NCBI GenBank assembly: GCA_903882285.1
Contig: CAIRWM010000020.1
Span: forward strand, 1 to 49,614
Length of the DNA: 49,614 nucleotides
Direction: 5' to 3'
Source of the DNA: an uncultured cyanobacterium
Lineage (GTDB): Bacteria; Cyanobacteriota; Cyanobacteriia; PCC-6307; Cyanobiaceae
In this document: positions 23,983 through 33,727 of the stretch, one piece after another
How positions within the stretch are numbered: the stretch's first letter is position 1
Layout of the letters: every line of letters begins with the position of its first letter
The notes under the pieces: model-generated
The model's database searches: none
What the model was told of the DNA's origin: nothing
What the model saw: only the letters and a program-made list of their open reading frames with translations
Made by a program: the position numbers and the translations under genes

Positions 23983-25617
23983 TCAGTTTGCCCCAAGTAG
24001 GGGATTCAGCCAGAGCCGGCTGCCCTCCAGCTTCAGGGTCACGCTGATCACCCGGTGATCGGGACCCGGCGGACCGGAGGCGCCTGAGCCGTTGCCGGGG
24101 TTGGGCGCGAAGGCGGGCCAGGCCGCCGCCGCTAGAGACAGCCGCAGCCGCTCGCCAGGCTCCAGGCTGACGTCGAGGGGTTGCAGATCAAGGGTACGGA
24201 GTAGCGGCTGGCGGGCGTCGTCGCCGCAGATCCGCTGGAAGCCGGTGCAGAGCTGGTGCACCCGGCGGCCATCGGCCCGCACCACCGACATGGCGGCGGC
24301 CAGGTCCAGCCCCGGCTGGTCTGCCGCTGCCACGATCCCCAGCTCTGGCCTGCCGACCAGCCGCAGCGGGGCCGCCAGCGGCGCCGTGGTGAAGCAGGCC
24401 ACATCGCCGCGGCGATCCAGATCGGAGCGCTCCACCAGGCCGGGGTCGGGTCCGAGGTGGCCGCCGCGCGAGGGCACCGGGCGCCAGGGGTCATGCACCA
24501 GCGTCACGGTTCCGCCGCCCCGCTCCTCCGCCTCCAGCCGGCCTTCATCGCTGCGGATCGCCGCCAGGCCGTTGCTGCCGAGGCTCCAGCCCTGCAGCGC
24601 CTGGGCAGGGGGAGGCGCCACGTCCCGCCAGTCCCCGTTGCTGCCGCACTGCAGTTGGCGCCGCGGCGGCGTGATCGCTTCTGTCGGTGCAGAGCCGCCG
24701 CCACCAGCGCCTCCATCAGCTCCGCAGCCCTGCAGGTGGCGATGAAAGAAGGCCAGCTGCAGCTCGTCGACACCGCCCTGCCAGTTGAGGTGGGTCCAGG
24801 CCCCGATGTGCAGCTCGGCCAGGTTGCCGGCCGCCCGGGTCCGCGCCTCCAGATCCAGCACGCCGCGCAGCTGGGGATCGTGCCAGCCGCCGATCAGCAG
24901 CATCGGCCGGCGCAGCAGCTCGGCGGAGACCTGATGGCAGCGCCATCCGCGCGGGTCGGCGGGGTCCTGGCGAAGCCAGCCGATCCCCATGCCGTCAGGG
25001 TCATACCGCTCCAGCAGTGCCAGGCCGTTGCGCAGCCAGCTGCCGTCACCGAGCTGGGAGCGGATCTGTCGCCAGCCCTCGGCATCGCCGCGGCGTCGGC
25101 AGCGCTCCGCCGCCAGCTGCAGGCCCCAGCCCACCCCCTGGCTCCACCAGTGGGCGCCCCCCTCGCTGGCCCAGTGCAGCCGCTCGTCAAGCCCGCACAT
25201 GGCGGGCGCCAGGCAGTCCGGCAGGGGGTCATCCAGACCCTCACCGGCGGCGTCTTTGGCGATCAGCAGCTGGCTCAGCCCCTGATAAGAAAAGCCGTAG
25301 CAGCCCACCCGGCCGTTGCTGCCCTCCAGGCGCCGGGCCCAGCGCACGGCCGTGGCGCCGTCGCTGCCCTCCTGGACGAAGCCGCCGAAGTCCCCTTCCG
25401 AGTCACCGCAGCCACGCACGTCCTGCACCACCACCAGGAAGCCGTGGGAGGCGTACCAGCAGGGGTGGGCATAGGTGACGGTGGAGGCGATCGCCCGGCC
25501 GTAGGGCTGGCGCATCAGCAGCACCGGCCAGGGACCTTCACCGTCAGGGCGCCAGAGGCGGCTGGCCAGATGGATGCCGTCGGGGCATCGCATCCGGACG
25601 TCCGTCCAGGTGCTCAC
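23983..25617 (-). CDS. CocE/NonD-type alpha/beta hydrolase
   Basis: 544 residues. The N-terminal alpha/beta-hydrolase domain has RWYSHGF-like CWYASHGFLVVVQDVRGCGD (oxyanion region) and the nucleophile elbow GCYGFSYQG with Ser110. A lid domain follows, then GGWHDPQLRG with the acid, and HIGAWTHLNWQ with the catalytic His. The C-terminal jelly-roll carries LRLVGRPELGIVAAAD and GERLRLSLAAAAWPAF, as in X-Pro dipeptidyl-peptidase/cocaine-esterase enzymes. The substrate (ester or peptide) cannot be told. GTG 25617 abuts the stop of the small secreted gene directly, so the two are co-transcribed. Confidence 0.9.
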   Translation of the reverse strand: MSTWTDVRMRCPDGIHLASRLWRPDGEGPWPVLLMRQPYGRAIASTVTYAHPCWYASHGFLVVVQDVRGCGDSEGDFGGFVQEGSDGATAVRWARRLEGSNGRVGCYGFSYQGLSQLLIAKDAAGEGLDDPLPDCLAPAMCGLDERLHWASEGGAHWWSQGVGWGLQLAAERCRRRGDAEGWRQIRSQLGDGSWLRNGLALLERYDPDGMGIGWLRQDPADPRGWRCHQVSAELLRRPMLLIGGWHDPQLRGVLDLEARTRAAGNLAELHIGAWTHLNWQGGVDELQLAFFHRHLQGCGADGGAGGGGSAPTEAITPPRRQLQCGSNGDWRDVAPPPAQALQGWSLGSNGLAAIRSDEGRLEAEERGGGTVTLVHDPWRPVPSRGGHLGPDPGLVERSDLDRRGDVACFTTAPLAAPLRLVGRPELGIVAAADQPGLDLAAAMSVVRADGRRVHQLCTGFQRICGDDARQPLLRTLDLQPLDVSLEPGERLRLSLAAAAWPAFAPNPGNGSGASGPPGPDHRVISVTLKLEGSRLWLNPLLGAN

Positions 25618-25965
25618 TCAGCGCACATCGGGACAATGCAGCCCGATCACATAAGTGGTGAGCACCTCGGCATCCATCGGGCTCAGCCCCTGGCTGCTGG
25701 CGACCCGGGCAATGGACTCGGGCGAGGTGGCCGATTTCCCCTCGGCGTTGAGCTGCTTGAACTGGGCGCAGAGAGCCTTGGCTCGCTCGGGGTTCTGTTT
25801 CACCGATTCGAGCAGCACGGAAGCGGCCCGGGCGGGCGGCAGCGTGGCTGCCGGCAGGGCGAGACTCGCCGCCAGGCCTAGGCTCAGCAGAAAGGCTGAG
25901 CGCACCGCTGGGGGTGGAATCAGGACGGAGAGCGACACGGCAGGAGCGGGGAACGAGCGAGGCAT
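25618..25965 (-). CDS. Small exported two-cysteine hypothetical protein
   Basis: Up to 115 residues from ATG 25965; a GTG at 25905 would give a more typical signal peptide start (RSAFLLSLGLAASLALPAA, cleavage near ARAAS). The mature domain of about 65 residues contains ERAKALCAQFKQLNAEGKS and TTYVIGLHCPDVR, two cysteines that could pair. It is helical, with the central segment SPESIARVASSQGLSPMDAE. I recognise it only as a cyanobacterial-type exported small protein of unknown role. Its stop is immediately followed by the GTG of the CocE hydrolase. Confidence 0.65.
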   Translation of the reverse strand: MPRSFPAPAVSLSVLIPPPAVRSAFLLSLGLAASLALPAATLPPARAASVLLESVKQNPERAKALCAQFKQLNAEGKSATSPESIARVASSQGLSPMDAEVLTTYVIGLHCPDVR

Positions 25966-26028
25966 CGCAGCCACCCACGGATGTATCCATTTCAGGAACG
26001 GGCGGCGGCCCAGGGGGTTCGGTCGGGG

Positions 26029-26457
26029 TCAGTTCGCCGAGCGACCGGGCCCCTGGCGGGCCCGGTGAATCCAGCTGCGCACCGTGGCGAAATCGATCAA
26101 CGGGGCTCTGGGGCCCAGCAACTGGCGTTGCAGCCGGCCGATCTGCAGCCGCAGCCGCTCGGGATCAGCCTCGGCCAGCCCCTTCGCTGTGGCGATGCCG
26201 GCGTAGAGCAGCAGGGCGGCCTCTTCCGGCAACACCCCAAGGGCCACCACCAGCCGGGCCTGGCCCCGCAGCCGGATCAGCCGGGCCTCGCTGGCACCAC
26301 TGCCATCGCCACCGGCTCGGGCGAGCTGGCGCAGCGGACCGTCGTCCAGGGCGGCCAGGCTGGCCCAGTTGTCTAGGCCCTGCGCGCGCAACCGCTGCTC
26401 CTCGGCCTGGAAGTGGGGGGGCAGGCGGAACGCCGAGCTGTCGTCGCCGCCGCTCAC
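26029..26457 (-). CDS. DUF4332-like helix-hairpin-helix protein
   Basis: About 142 residues from GTG 26457, whose GTGA overlaps the ycf51 stop. The sequence is helical with short repeated DNA-binding-like hairpins: RLRAQGLDNWASLAALDDGP, then VVALGVLPEEAALLLYAGIA and ARQGPGRS at the end. The GL..W..LA.L pattern fits DUF4332, a helix-hairpin-helix domain with likely nucleic-acid or protein contacts. No catalytic site is seen. Translational coupling to ycf51 suggests they are made together. Confidence 0.6.
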   Translation of the reverse strand: MSGGDDSSAFRLPPHFQAEEQRLRAQGLDNWASLAALDDGPLRQLARAGGDGSGASEARLIRLRGQARLVVALGVLPEEAALLLYAGIATAKGLAEADPERLRLQIGRLQRQLLGPRAPLIDFATVRSWIHRARQGPGRSAN

Positions 26458-26921
26458 GACGTCAGGTTGATGCTTCCGTCGGCCAGATTGCGGATCGCCT
26501 CGGCCAGCACCACCGGTCGGGATGTGCCATCGCCGGCAGGTTCGAGACCGCGCAGCCGCACCCGCACCAGGCCATCGGCACTGCTGCGGCCACTGCCACG
26601 CAGATTGCTGGCCACCTGAAGGGCGGTGGGAGCGAAGGCCTCCGGGGCCAGCCCGGCGGGGGCGGCGGCGATCACCAGGTCGCCGCCGTTGTCGAAGACC
26701 ACCGGGGCGACCACCGCACCGCTGACGCTGACGCGTGGGGTGTAGCTGATGGCGAAGGCCAGGCAGGAGAGGGCCAGCAGCACCGTGAAGCTGGTGATGC
26801 CCACGAGGCGGAAGCGGATCCCCCAGCGGCTCAGGAAACCGGCCACGGTGAGTAGCCCGAGAACCCCACTGGCTGCCCCGAGCCATTCACCGGCCACGAG
26901 CAGGATCGGATCGGCAGCCAT
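26454..26921 (-). CDS. ycf51: Ycf51 family protein (DUF2518)
   Basis: 155 residues from ATG 26921. Two membrane helices (LLVAGEWLGAASGVLGLLTV and LVGITSFTVLLALSCLAFAI) precede a periplasm/lumen-side domain with SVSGAVVAPVVFDNGGDLVI, VASNLRGSGRSSADGLVRVR and PVVLAEAIRNLADGS. This matches Ycf51, a protein found in cyanobacteria and some plastid genomes, function unknown. It is divergent from tamB across about 70 bases. The frame extends to 27041, but that would overlap tamB's start, so the ATG here is preferred. Confidence 0.82.
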   Translation of the reverse strand: MAADPILLVAGEWLGAASGVLGLLTVAGFLSRWGIRFRLVGITSFTVLLALSCLAFAISYTPRVSVSGAVVAPVVFDNGGDLVIAAAPAGLAPEAFAPTALQVASNLRGSGRSSADGLVRVRLRGLEPAGDGTSRPVVLAEAIRNLADGSINLTS

Positions 26922-26989
26922 GGGGACTGGGGAAGTTGGGACAGGCTCCTTATAGTCCGGGCCATCACGCCGGTGACCGTTCAGGGCAG

Positions 26990-29900
26990 ATGGGCTCACT
27001 GCCTGAACAACCTCGCCCTGGCCCCAAGCCACCCTCTCCACCGTCCCGGTGTCCGCGGAGCCCCCGCGTGCTGGTGGGGGGAGGGCTGGCGGTCGGCGGC
27101 CTGGCCCTCGGGGCCAGTGCCCTGCTGTGGGGCTGGTCCGACCGACTGCTGGCCCGGATCTACGAGAGCTGGCGGCCCACGCTGGAGCGGCAGGTGGGTC
27201 GGGTGATGGGCCGGCCGTTGCAGCTGGGGCCCTACCGCGGCATCGGTCCGGAGGGCTTGCGGATCGGTCCGAGTCGCTTGCTGCCGGGACGGCAGGACGG
27301 CTCCAGCGCCGCTGCCAAGAGCGTGGCGGTGCTGGTCGATCCCCTGGGCAGCTGGCACAGCCGCAGCCTGATCCTCGATCTGGCCTTCCGCGGGGCCGAG
27401 GCGGATCTGCGTCCCAATGCCCGTGGCCAGGTGTGGGTGCTGGGCAGCTTGCCGCCGGGGGGCGAGCCGCCCCGTCTCGACCTGCGCTTCCGCTTGGTGC
27501 AGCCTGGCCAGGTGCGCCTCTGGGGCGTCGGCCGCGGTCCCGGACCGATGAGTTTCGGCGCGAGCGGCCGCGCCAGGTTGCGGACCCACCTGCGCCAGCT
27601 GGATCTGCAGGCCCGGGCGACCGTGCCGGGGCAGGGCGGTGAGGCCCTGCTGGAGGGGGAAGGCAACTGGCGCCAGCGTCGCTGGCGGGTGGGCATCACG
27701 CCGCGGCGCTTCCCCCTGGAGCCCTTCCGCCGCTTCGTGCCCCTCGACGGCCAGCTGGACGGCCAGGCGGACGGGCGCTTTGATCTGAAGCTGGAGAAGG
27801 GCGTTCCGGGCTGCCGTGGCCGTGCCAGCCTCGCTGCGGTGCGCTGGCGCCAGCTGGGATGGAACACGTCGGTGGCGGCCGACCGGATGCTTCTGGAGTG
27901 CCGCCAGCAGACCTTCAGCCTTGCCCTCAGTGACTGGCGCTTCGGCAGCTGGCGAGGCCAGGTGGCGGGCCGGGTGGCCGGCGATCGCCAGCTGGCTCTG
28001 CGCCTGCGGGCCATGCCGCCGGCCGCTCTGGCCTTCGGGGCCGAGCCGCTGGAAGGCAGCCTGCAGGGGCGCTGGCTCCGTGGTGCCGTCCGCGAGGTTC
28101 GCCTCGAAGGCCGGCGAGGCCAATCCCTGCTCCGCGCCAGCGGTGATCTGGGCCGCGAACTGGCTCTCAGCGGCGACTGGCGCCTCGATCCGGCCGATCT
28201 GCCCCGATCCGCCAAGCTGCCCTCCTGGCTGCTGGATCAGCCGTTGCAGGGGCGCTGGCGGGCCGATGGCCGTCTGAGCAACCCGCGCTTGCAGCTCGAC
28301 AGTGCCCTGCAGGCCTCCCACCCCCTGCTCGGGCCCTGGCAGGCCCGGGTGCAGTGGGCCGATGGCGTGCTGGAGCTGCAGCGCTTCGACAGCGCCACAC
28401 TGCAGGCGGCGGCGCAGCTGCCCGCCAGCATCCGCCGCGGTCAAGGCCTGGTGCTGGGGGACCTGAGCGCCCAGCTGCAGCTCAGCGATTACCCCCTGCC
28501 TCGGCTGGACCCGCTGCTGGGCACGCGCTTGCAGGGCCGCCTCTCGGCCAGCGGCTCGTTGCGGGGCCCGTTGAACGCCCTGGTGCCTGATCTGGCCCTG
28601 ACGGTGCGTCAGCCCGCCGCCGGCCCGCTGCGTCTCGAGGAGATCTGGCAGGGTCGCCTGCTCGGGGGCACCGGCGGGGGCACAGCCGGCAGCACAGCCG
28701 TGGGCGCCCGGTTGCTCCTCGAGGCGATGGCGCCGGCGCCATCCGGACGCCTCGTGGCCCAGCTCGGCCGCTACTGGTTGCCGAGCGCCATCGATCTGGA
28801 GCGGGCAGGCGGCCATCTCCACCTGCTCGGCAACCCGCGTCGTTACGGCTGGCAGGCACGCCGTTTCCCCTTGCGGGGCCTTTCCGTTGCCCTGGGCCGC
28901 AACCGGCCGTACCAGCCCCTGGAGGGATGGCTGAGCGGCTCCGGCACTCTCGGCCTGCAACCGTTGGCCTTCGATGGGCGCCTGAGTTTGGAGCGCCCGC
29001 AATTTCTGGGGCTCGGCGGCCGTGCCCTGCGCGGCACCGTGCGCTACGACGCCCGTCGCTACGCGATCGAGGGCACGGTGGAGCCCCTCACCTCTGGCAG
29101 CATCGACGCCCGGCTAGACGGCACCTGGGCCGGCCCCTTCGCGGCCCGCTTCCAGGCTCGCGACCTGTCGTCGTTGCTGTTTCAGCAGCTGCGGGAGGCC
29201 TGGGCGGTCTGGCGGGGTGCTCCCCTGGCCCGCCGCGGCAAGGCCGATGACCTGGGCGCCGTGGCGATCGAGACCCTCGGGGCCTCGATCCAGGACCAGC
29301 TGGTAGTGCTGGAGGCGGTGCAGCAGCGGCTCGAGGCCTGGGATCAGGAGTGGCGCGGGGCCAGCCGCGCCGAGCGCCTGGCCCGACTGCAGTTGCGGCT
29401 CGATGCCGATCTGGGCGTGCGCGGTCCAGATCTGCGCCGGGCCCGGGTGGATCTCCAGGCCCAGGGCCACCTCTGGGTGGCCCAGCGTGATCGCGACCTG
29501 GCCCTGGCCCATGACCCCTTCAGCCTGCGCTTGGAGGGGGCCCTGTTCGGCGGCAGCGGCAGCTTTGATCTCTCCGGAATCTCGCTGGCCCTGCTCACGC
29601 TGCTGGCCCCCGTGCCGCCATCGCTGCGCGGCCAGTTGACGGTGCAGGGCCGCTACCGGCTCGGCGGTGCCAAACCGGAGCTGGTGATGAATCTCGGCCT
29701 CGAGGATGCCCGGCTGGGGCGGGAGTCGCTCCAGCTGGAGCGGGGTCTGGTGGACCTCCAGGACAGGGCGCTGGTGCTCGACCTCGCCATGCGCGCTGCC
29801 GGTGCCTCCAGCAGCATCGACCTGGCCGGCAGCATTCCGCTCCATCTGAGCGGCTCTGGCCTGGAATTGCGCCTGGCCAGCCGCGCCGATGGTCTGCGCT

Positions 29901-31417
29901 TCCTTACCGAGCTCACCGGCCAGGCGCTGCGCTGGAACAAAGGCAGTGTCGACCTGCAGTTGCTGGTGCGAGGCAGCGTCGCCGATCCGATCGCCAACGG
30001 CTTCCTTCGCTTCCGCGACGGCGAGTACGAGTTTATCGGCCAGAAACTGCGCGACGTTGAGGCCACCGTGCTGTTCGACTTCGAGCAGCTGCTGGTCCAG
30101 GACCTGCGCGCCCGGGTGGGGCGCCGCGGCCGCATCAGCGGCGAGGGGCGTCTCGGTCTGACGCGCCCCCTGAGCAGCTCCCCCACCCTGGCCCTGACCC
30201 TGCAGGAGGTGCCCTTCGCCCAGCAGCGCATCGCCGCCGTGGGCGACGGCCGACTCACTCTGGCCGGCAGCCTGATCGCGCCGCGCCTGGGGGGCCAGGT
30301 GGCGATCAGCCAAGGCACCATCAACGCCCAGCCGGGTCAGCTCGCCCGGGTGGAGAACGGACAGCAGCCCAGCTCCGCCCAGACGGTGAAGCCCACCAGC
30401 CTCAACGAACTACTGGAGCGCCGGTGGGACTTTCGCCAGCCGCTGGTGCTGCTCGGTCCCGATGTGGAGTCCACCACCAGCGCCGCCCTGGAGCAGACGA
30501 TCCCGAAGGTGCCCTGGTTCCGCTTTGACGACCTGCGTCTGAGCTTCGGTCCCGATCTGCAGGTTGTGCTGCCCAATGTGGCCAGCTTCAGTACGGGAGG
30601 GTCGCTGCGCATCAATGGCCGCCTCGATCCCTCGCTGCGGGCCCAGGGGGTTGTGAAGCTGCTCAAGGGCCGCCTCAATCTGTTCACCACTAGCTTCAGC
30701 CTCGATCCCGATGCCCCCAACGTGGCGGTCTTCACACCGTCGCTGGGGCTGGTGCCCTTTCTCGACATCGCCATGCGCACCCGCATCGCCGACAGCCTTG
30801 ATGTGATCGCCCCCAGTGGTCTCGGTCCGAGCGGCGTCGCCAGTGCGGGCAACCCTTCCCTGACCGAGGTGGAGGCCCAGGGGGGCTTCAGTTCCCTCAA
30901 CCAGCTCAACTTGATCCTGGTGACCGTCAGCGTCAGCGGGCCGGCCGACCGCATCGCCGAGAACATACGCCTCAGCAGCAGCCCACCGTTACCCCAGGAG
31001 CGGCTGGTGGCGTTGATCGGCGGGAACTCCCTGGCGGGACTCAGTGGCGACTCGGCCGGCACAGCCCTGGCGACGGTACTGGGCCAGACCCTGCTCTCAC
31101 CGCTGCTCTCCAGCTTCAGCGATGCCTTCGGCCAGCGGGTGAGCCTGGCCTTCTACCCCACCTACGTGAACCAGTCGATCACCACCCGCCGCGAACTGCG
31201 TTCCGGCCGGGTGCCGCCCCAGCTGGTGCTGGCGGCGGAGGTGGGGGTGGATCTCACCGACCGCCTCAATGCCTCCGTGCTGGCTGCCCCCAACCGCTCC
31301 GACGTGCCCCCCCAGGTGACGCTGAACTACAAGGCCTCGGAGACCTTCAATGTGGAGGCATCCGTCGATTCCCAGGGCGCCTGGCAGACCCTGCTGCAGG
31401 TCTTCTTCCGCTTCTAA
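26990..31417 (+). CDS. tamB: TamB/Tic236-like translocation and assembly protein (DUF490)
   Basis: About 1475 residues from ATG 26990. A single N-terminal membrane helix (VLVGGGLAVGGLALGASALL) anchors a very long beta-rich body of repeated strands, typical of bridge-like lipid or protein shuttles. The C-terminal DUF490/TamB domain is clear: RRGRISGEGRLGLTRPLSSS, ALEQTIPKVPWFRFDDLRLS, GSLRINGRLDPSLRAQGVVK, GNSLAGLSGDSAG, and a final TLNYKASETFNVEASVDSQG. TamB helps place outer-membrane proteins with an Omp85 partner and may move lipids; Tic236 is its plastid relative. No Omp85 gene is in the window. Proteins of this type are often essential in cyanobacteria. Confidence 0.93.
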   Translation: MGSLPEQPRPGPKPPSPPSRCPRSPRVLVGGGLAVGGLALGASALLWGWSDRLLARIYESWRPTLERQVGRVMGRPLQLGPYRGIGPEGLRIGPSRLLPGRQDGSSAAAKSVAVLVDPLGSWHSRSLILDLAFRGAEADLRPNARGQVWVLGSLPPGGEPPRLDLRFRLVQPGQVRLWGVGRGPGPMSFGASGRARLRTHLRQLDLQARATVPGQGGEALLEGEGNWRQRRWRVGITPRRFPLEPFRRFVPLDGQLDGQADGRFDLKLEKGVPGCRGRASLAAVRWRQLGWNTSVAADRMLLECRQQTFSLALSDWRFGSWRGQVAGRVAGDRQLALRLRAMPPAALAFGAEPLEGSLQGRWLRGAVREVRLEGRRGQSLLRASGDLGRELALSGDWRLDPADLPRSAKLPSWLLDQPLQGRWRADGRLSNPRLQLDSALQASHPLLGPWQARVQWADGVLELQRFDSATLQAAAQLPASIRRGQGLVLGDLSAQLQLSDYPLPRLDPLLGTRLQGRLSASGSLRGPLNALVPDLALTVRQPAAGPLRLEEIWQGRLLGGTGGGTAGSTAVGARLLLEAMAPAPSGRLVAQLGRYWLPSAIDLERAGGHLHLLGNPRRYGWQARRFPLRGLSVALGRNRPYQPLEGWLSGSGTLGLQPLAFDGRLSLERPQFLGLGGRALRGTVRYDARRYAIEGTVEPLTSGSIDARLDGTWAGPFAARFQARDLSSLLFQQLREAWAVWRGAPLARRGKADDLGAVAIETLGASIQDQLVVLEAVQQRLEAWDQEWRGASRAERLARLQLRLDADLGVRGPDLRRARVDLQAQGHLWVAQRDRDLALAHDPFSLRLEGALFGGSGSFDLSGISLALLTLLAPVPPSLRGQLTVQGRYRLGGAKPELVMNLGLEDARLGRESLQLERGLVDLQDRALVLDLAMRAAGASSSIDLAGSIPLHLSGSGLELRLASRADGLRFLTELTGQALRWNKGSVDLQLLVRGSVADPIANGFLRFRDGEYEFIGQKLRDVEATVLFDFEQLLVQDLRARVGRRGRISGEGRLGLTRPLSSSPTLALTLQEVPFAQQRIAAVGDGRLTLAGSLIAPRLGGQVAISQGTINAQPGQLARVENGQQPSSAQTVKPTSLNELLERRWDFRQPLVLLGPDVESTTSAALEQTIPKVPWFRFDDLRLSFGPDLQVVLPNVASFSTGGSLRINGRLDPSLRAQGVVKLLKGRLNLFTTSFSLDPDAPNVAVFTPSLGLVPFLDIAMRTRIADSLDVIAPSGLGPSGVASAGNPSLTEVEAQGGFSSLNQLNLILVTVSVSGPADRIAENIRLSSSPPLPQERLVALIGGNSLAGLSGDSAGTALATVLGQTLLSPLLSSFSDAFGQRVSLAFYPTYVNQSITTRRELRSGRVPPQLVLAAEVGVDLTDRLNASVLAAPNRSDVPPQVTLNYKASETFNVEASVDSQGAWQTLLQVFFRF

Positions 31418-31431
31418 GTGCCGCACTGACC

Positions 31432-32376
31432 ATGTCTGAACCTTCCGCCGCCGGTAGGCCCCTGCTCAGCGCTATGCCCTTGCTCAACGCTGAGAACCAT
31501 GTGATCGGGGTCGATTTGGGCGGAACGGCCATCAAGCTCGGTCGGTTCGACGCCGCCGGCAGCATGCTGGCCGAGGCCGAGGTGTCTACGCCGCAGCCGG
31601 CCATGCCCGGCGCCGTGAGTACGGCGATCGCCGAGGCGGTCGAGCAGCTCGATCCGCAACACCGGGCCGAGCGGGTGGGGATCGGCCTGCCGGGTCCCAC
31701 CGACGCCGCCGGCCGCATCGCCCGCCTTTCGATCAACCTGCCGGGCTGGGTCGACGTGCCGCTGGCCGACTGGCTGGAGCCCCAACTGGGTCGCCGCATC
31801 ACCCTCGCCAACGACGCCAACTGCGCCCTGGTGGGGGAGGCCTGGCTCGGTGCTGCCCGCCAGAGGGGGGACGTGATTCTGCTCACCCTCGGCACGGGGG
31901 TGGGCGGCGGCATCCTGCTGGGCGGGAAGCTGTTTCTCGGCCATGGGGGTGCCGCCGGCGAGCTCGGCCTGATCGGCCTCGATCCCGATGGTCCCCCCTG
32001 CCGCAGCGGCAACACTGGCTCCCTCGAACAGCACTGCAGCATCGCCGGGCTCGCCCGCCTGTCACCGCTGGCGCCACCCGAGCTTGCGCGCCGCGCCGCT
32101 GCTGGTGACGCCGAGGCCCTGGCCGTCTGGGCCGCCTATGGCCGCCTGCTGGGCATCGGTCTCAGTTCGCTGCTCTACGTGCTCACGCCGCAGTTGGTGC
32201 TGATCGGCGGCGGCCTCAGCGCCGCCAGCGACCACTTTCTGCCGGCGCTCTGGCGGGAGGTGGAGCAGCGGGTGCTGGCGGTGTCGCGCCAGGGTCTGGC
32301 GATCCGACGCTGCGCCCTCGGCAATGGCGCCGGTCGGCTCGGAGCGGCCAAGCTCGCGCTCGATCGCTTGGGATGA
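31432..32376 (+). CDS. ROK-family sugar kinase, zinc motif degenerate
   Basis: 314 residues from ATG 31432 with an ASKHA sugar-kinase layout: phosphate-1 motif [42 protein letters not shown] with the catalytic Asp, and [17 protein letters not shown]. The ROK zinc motif (CxCGxxGCxE) appears as [10 protein letters not shown]: the first Cys and the Glu stay, the other two cysteines are Ser. Glucose or another hexose is the likely substrate. It overlaps no gene; proA begins 7 bases after the stop, so they form an operon. A second, unrelated glucokinase (glk) lies 7.5 kb away. Zinc-free folding or a changed substrate is an inference. Confidence 0.88.
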   Translation: MSEPSAAGRPLLSAMPLLNAENHVIGVDLGGTAIKLGRFDAAGSMLAEAEVSTPQPAMPGAVSTAIAEAVEQLDPQHRAERVGIGLPGPTDAAGRIARLSINLPGWVDVPLADWLEPQLGRRITLANDANCALVGEAWLGAARQRGDVILLTLGTGVGGGILLGGKLFLGHGGAAGELGLIGLDPDGPPCRSGNTGSLEQHCSIAGLARLSPLAPPELARRAAAGDAEALAVWAAYGRLLGIGLSSLLYVLTPQLVLIGGGLSAASDHFLPALWREVEQRVLAVSRQGLAIRRCALGNGAGRLGAAKLALDRLG

Positions 32377-32383
32377 TGGCCCC

Positions 32384-33727
32384 ATGACCGACACCGCCTG
32401 TAGCGCTACGCCCAGCACCGCGCCCGCGGTTCCCGAGCCCTCCGCCGACCTCCTGCTGCGGGCTGCGGCCGTGCGCCGGGCCGCCATGGCGCTCGGCCAG
32501 TGCAGCGACGCTGAGCGCTGTGCGGCGGTGCAAGCCATGGCCAGAGCTCTCGAGGAGGATGCCGCGGCGATCCTGGCGGCTAACCGCGCCGATCTGGAGG
32601 CCGCGGAGACCGAGGGGCTGGCGCCGGCATTGGTGGCCCGCCTCCGCCTTGATGCCGCCAAGCTGGGCGGGGCGATCGAGGGGGTGCGCCAGGTGGCGGC
32701 CCTACCCGATCCCGTCGGCCGGCGTCAGCTGCACACCGAACTCGATGCGGGGTTGGTGCTCGAGCGGCTGAGTGTGCCCCTGGGGGTGCTGGGGGTGATC
32801 TTCGAGGCTCGCCCTGATGCGGTGATGCAGATTGCCTCCCTGGCGATCCGCTCCGGCAACGGTGCCCTGCTCAAGGGGGGGCGCGAGGCAACCCGTAGCT
32901 GCAGCGCCATCCTGGCGGCCCTGCAGCGCGGGCTGGCGGTCAGTGCAGTGGCGCCCGACTGCCTGGAACTCCTGACCAGCCGCCAGGAGAGCCTGGCTCT
33001 GCTACGTCTCGACGGGCTGGTGGACCTGATCATTCCGCGCGGCTCCAATGCCCTGGTGCGCTTCATCCAGGACAACACCCGCATCCCCGTGCTGGGCCAT
33101 GCCGACGGCATCTGCCATCTGTTCGTGGACCGGGCCGCCGACCTGCCCCAGGCCCTGGCGATCGCCCTCGACAGCAAGACCCAGTACCCGGCAGCCTGCA
33201 ACGCGATCGAGACCCTGCTGGTGCACCGCGAGGTGGCGGCGGCCTTCCTGGCGGCGGCGATCCCCGCCTTCCAGGCGGCCGGCGTGGAGCTGCGCGGCGA
33301 CGCGACGGCCCAGGCCCTCGGCGTGGCGCTACCGGCCGGCGACGAGGACTGGCGTACCGAGTACTCCGATCTGGTGCTGAGCGTAAAGGTGGTGGGGGAT
33401 CTGGAGGAGGCCCTGGCCCACATCGCCACCTACGGCTCCCGCCATACCGACGCCATCGCCACCACCGATGCGGCGACGGCCGATCGCTTCCTGGCGGCGG
33501 TTGACAGTGCGGGGGTGTACCTCAACTGCTCCACTCGCTTCGCCGATGGCTTCCGCTACGGCTTCGGCGCCGAGGTGGGCATCAGCACCCAGACCCTGCC
33601 CCCCCGTGGGCCGGTGGGCCTGGAGGGTTTGGTTACCTACCGCTACCGACTGCGAGGCGAGGGCCACATCGCCTCCGACTACGCAAGCGGCGCCCGTCGC
33701 TTTAGCCACCGGCCCCTGCCGCTATGA
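32384..33727 (+). CDS. proA: Gamma-glutamyl phosphate reductase
   Basis: 447 residues from ATG 32384. Aldehyde-dehydrogenase-type fold with [37 protein letters not shown] [15 protein letters not shown], and the catalytic cysteine in [18 protein letters not shown]. The end, [21 protein letters not shown], is the family signature region. It reduces gamma-glutamyl phosphate to glutamate semialdehyde in proline synthesis. The N-terminus has a 20-residue Ala/Thr/Ser extension before the conserved [13 protein letters not shown]. Its stop overlaps the next gene's start (ATGA). The longer frame from 32324 overlaps the ROK gene and is not used. Confidence 0.97.
   Translation: MTDTACSATPSTAPAVPEPSADLLLRAAAVRRAAMALGQCSDAERCAAVQAMARALEEDAAAILAANRADLEAAETEGLAPALVARLRLDAAKLGGAIEGVRQVAALPDPVGRRQLHTELDAGLVLERLSVPLGVLGVIFEARPDAVMQIASLAIRSGNGALLKGGREATRSCSAILAALQRGLAVSAVAPDCLELLTSRQESLALLRLDGLVDLIIPRGSNALVRFIQDNTRIPVLGHADGICHLFVDRAADLPQALAIALDSKTQYPAACNAIETLLVHREVAAAFLAAAIPAFQAAGVELRGDATAQALGVALPAGDEDWRTEYSDLVLSVKVVGDLEEALAHIATYGSRHTDAIATTDAATADRFLAAVDSAGVYLNCSTRFADGFRYGFGAEVGISTQTLPPRGPVGLEGLVTYRYRLRGEGHIASDYASGARRFSHRPLPL

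Noticed and set aside
26996..29002. 668-codon leftward frame inside tamB
   Set aside because: Composition is Gln/Pro/Ala/Arg-rich antisense noise, and the plus strand carries the recognisable DUF490 protein.
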